NCBI RefSeq assembly: GCF_002934005.1
Contig: NZ_PGEM01000025.1
Location: 42,489-106,488, forward strand
Length of the DNA: 64,000 bases
Direction of reading: 5' to 3'
Origin: Cuspidothrix issatschenkoi CHARLIE-1
GTDB lineage: Bacteria; Cyanobacteriota; Cyanobacteriia; Cyanobacteriales; Nostocaceae
This document shows, in pieces, positions 63,650 to 64,000 of this stretch (position 1 is the stretch's first letter; every line of letters starts with the position of its first letter). The position numbers and the translations under genes were made by a program. The notes beneath the pieces are model-generated. The model saw only the letters and a program-made list of their open reading frames with translations. It searched no databases and was not told where the DNA came from.

Positions 63650-64000
63650 ATGAGTACAAAATCCTCCGTACCGCGTTTAGATTTAGCCCCTAAATTACGC
63701 CGTCCTCTCTCTTTATGGAATCCTTTAGATTATCTATTGTTGTTGTGTTGGGTGTTTTATTTTCCCCAGGCTTTGCGGTGGTATGTTGATACCTTTGGTG
63801 GGGGGTATTCTTATGAAATAGATTGGAATAATTCTGTTCAGCGTAATTTACTATTTCAGGGTGTGGTTTTAACAGTAATTACACCAATATTGACTTGTTT
63901 TTGTCTTCAAGAATTAGGCTTGCGTGTTGACTGGTTCGGTGTGGCGGTAGGTGTGGCGGTAGGTGTGGCGGTAGGTGTGGCGGTAAATGGGGTATTTAGT
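63650..64000 (+). CDS. Membrane protein with GVAV repeats (3' end outside the window)
   Basis: 117 codons visible from ATG 63650. A soluble start (KSSVPRLDLAPKLRRPLSLW) is followed by a membrane segment (LDYLLLLCWVFYFPQAL), a loop, a second segment (LLFQGVVLTVITPILTCFCL) and then GVAV tetrapeptides from a 12-base tandem repeat. It starts 9 bases after the STAND ATPase stop, so the two form an operon. Cyanobacterial STAND proteins with long GVAVGVAF-type membrane tails are known; here the tail is a separate gene. Confidence 0.8.
   Translation, partial: MSTKSSVPRLDLAPKLRRPLSLWNPLDYLLLLCWVFYFPQALRWYVDTFGGGYSYEIDWNNSVQRNLLFQGVVLTVITPILTCFCLQELGLRVDWFGVAVGVAVGVAVGVAVNGVFS
63938..63985 (+). repeat. 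12-base tandem repeat GGTGTGGCGGTA (4 units)
   Basis: Four perfect in-frame copies encode (GVAV)4 in the membrane protein. Identical copies imply recent slippage or expansion. Confidence 0.95.

Overview
The window is chromosomal DNA of a heterocyst-forming-type cyanobacterium (Nostocales, Anabaena/Dolichospermum-like). The reasons are psbO, a CpcS/CpeS-type phycobiliprotein lyase, the NucA/NuiA nuclease-inhibitor pair known from Anabaena, many GCGATCGC (HIP1) sites, AT-rich spacers full of short tandem heptamer repeats, and cyanobacterial forms of FtsZ, MurA, HemB and Prs. The genus is inferred, not proven.

Layout. 1-8.1 kb: partial aminotransferase, histidine phosphatase, glucokinase, a secreted protein, an MgdA-like lipid glycosyltransferase and a Ski2-like helicase. 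8.2-16 kb: PD-(D/E)XK-like protein, PRPP synthetase, a Ser/Thr kinase with a PTPTEK minisatellite tail, bioD, an M20 amidohydrolase, a candidate Yfr2-type small RNA and a DUF305 protein. 16-21.4 kb: a recombined patch holding a cysteine-synthase fragment welded to a MATE-like transporter, a Gfo/Idh/MocA oxidoreductase and an IS200/IS605 element with intact tnpA and decayed tnpB, followed by murA. 21.6-25.1 kb: housekeeping genes (tRNA-Leu(CAG), TrmH-type methyltransferase, rpsN, aat). 25.3-30 kb: accessory genes (VWA, DUF29, a pentapeptide-repeat membrane protein, a broken toxin-antitoxin pair). 30-33.4 kb: transport and membrane genes. 33.5-35.5 kb: a PvuII-like restriction-modification locus in which the controller-type HTH domain and the endonuclease are one polypeptide. 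35.6-44.2 kb: gdhA, lyase, TPR and pentapeptide proteins, rsmE and two glycosyltransferases. 44.2-51.3 kb: menH, nuiA/nucA, ftsZ and ftsQ, interleaved with at least three IS200/IS605-type remnants and a MITE. 51.7-61.1 kb: psbO, a large sugar-nucleotidyltransferase/phosphomutase-like protein, tpiA, folP, a slipin and hemB. 61.5-64 kb: small membrane proteins, then a STAND-type ATPase and a repeat-rich membrane protein that runs off the end.

The genes are mostly single units or short pairs, not long operons. Functional couples are the R-M genes (shared operator-like boxes upstream of both), nucA/nuiA (convergent, overlapping stops), ftsQ-ftsZ, and the STAND ATPase with its downstream membrane gene. 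The intergenic DNA carries several families of small inverted-repeat elements. One has ends related to AGGACTTACGCA, with three full-length copies and two fragments.

The most unusual items are the fused controller-endonuclease of the PvuII-like system, the candidate small RNA carrying an exact complement of the Yfr1 core, the murA start that appears to use ATT, and the gene weld at 16.2-16.4 kb. All assignments come from reading the sequence; no database search was run.
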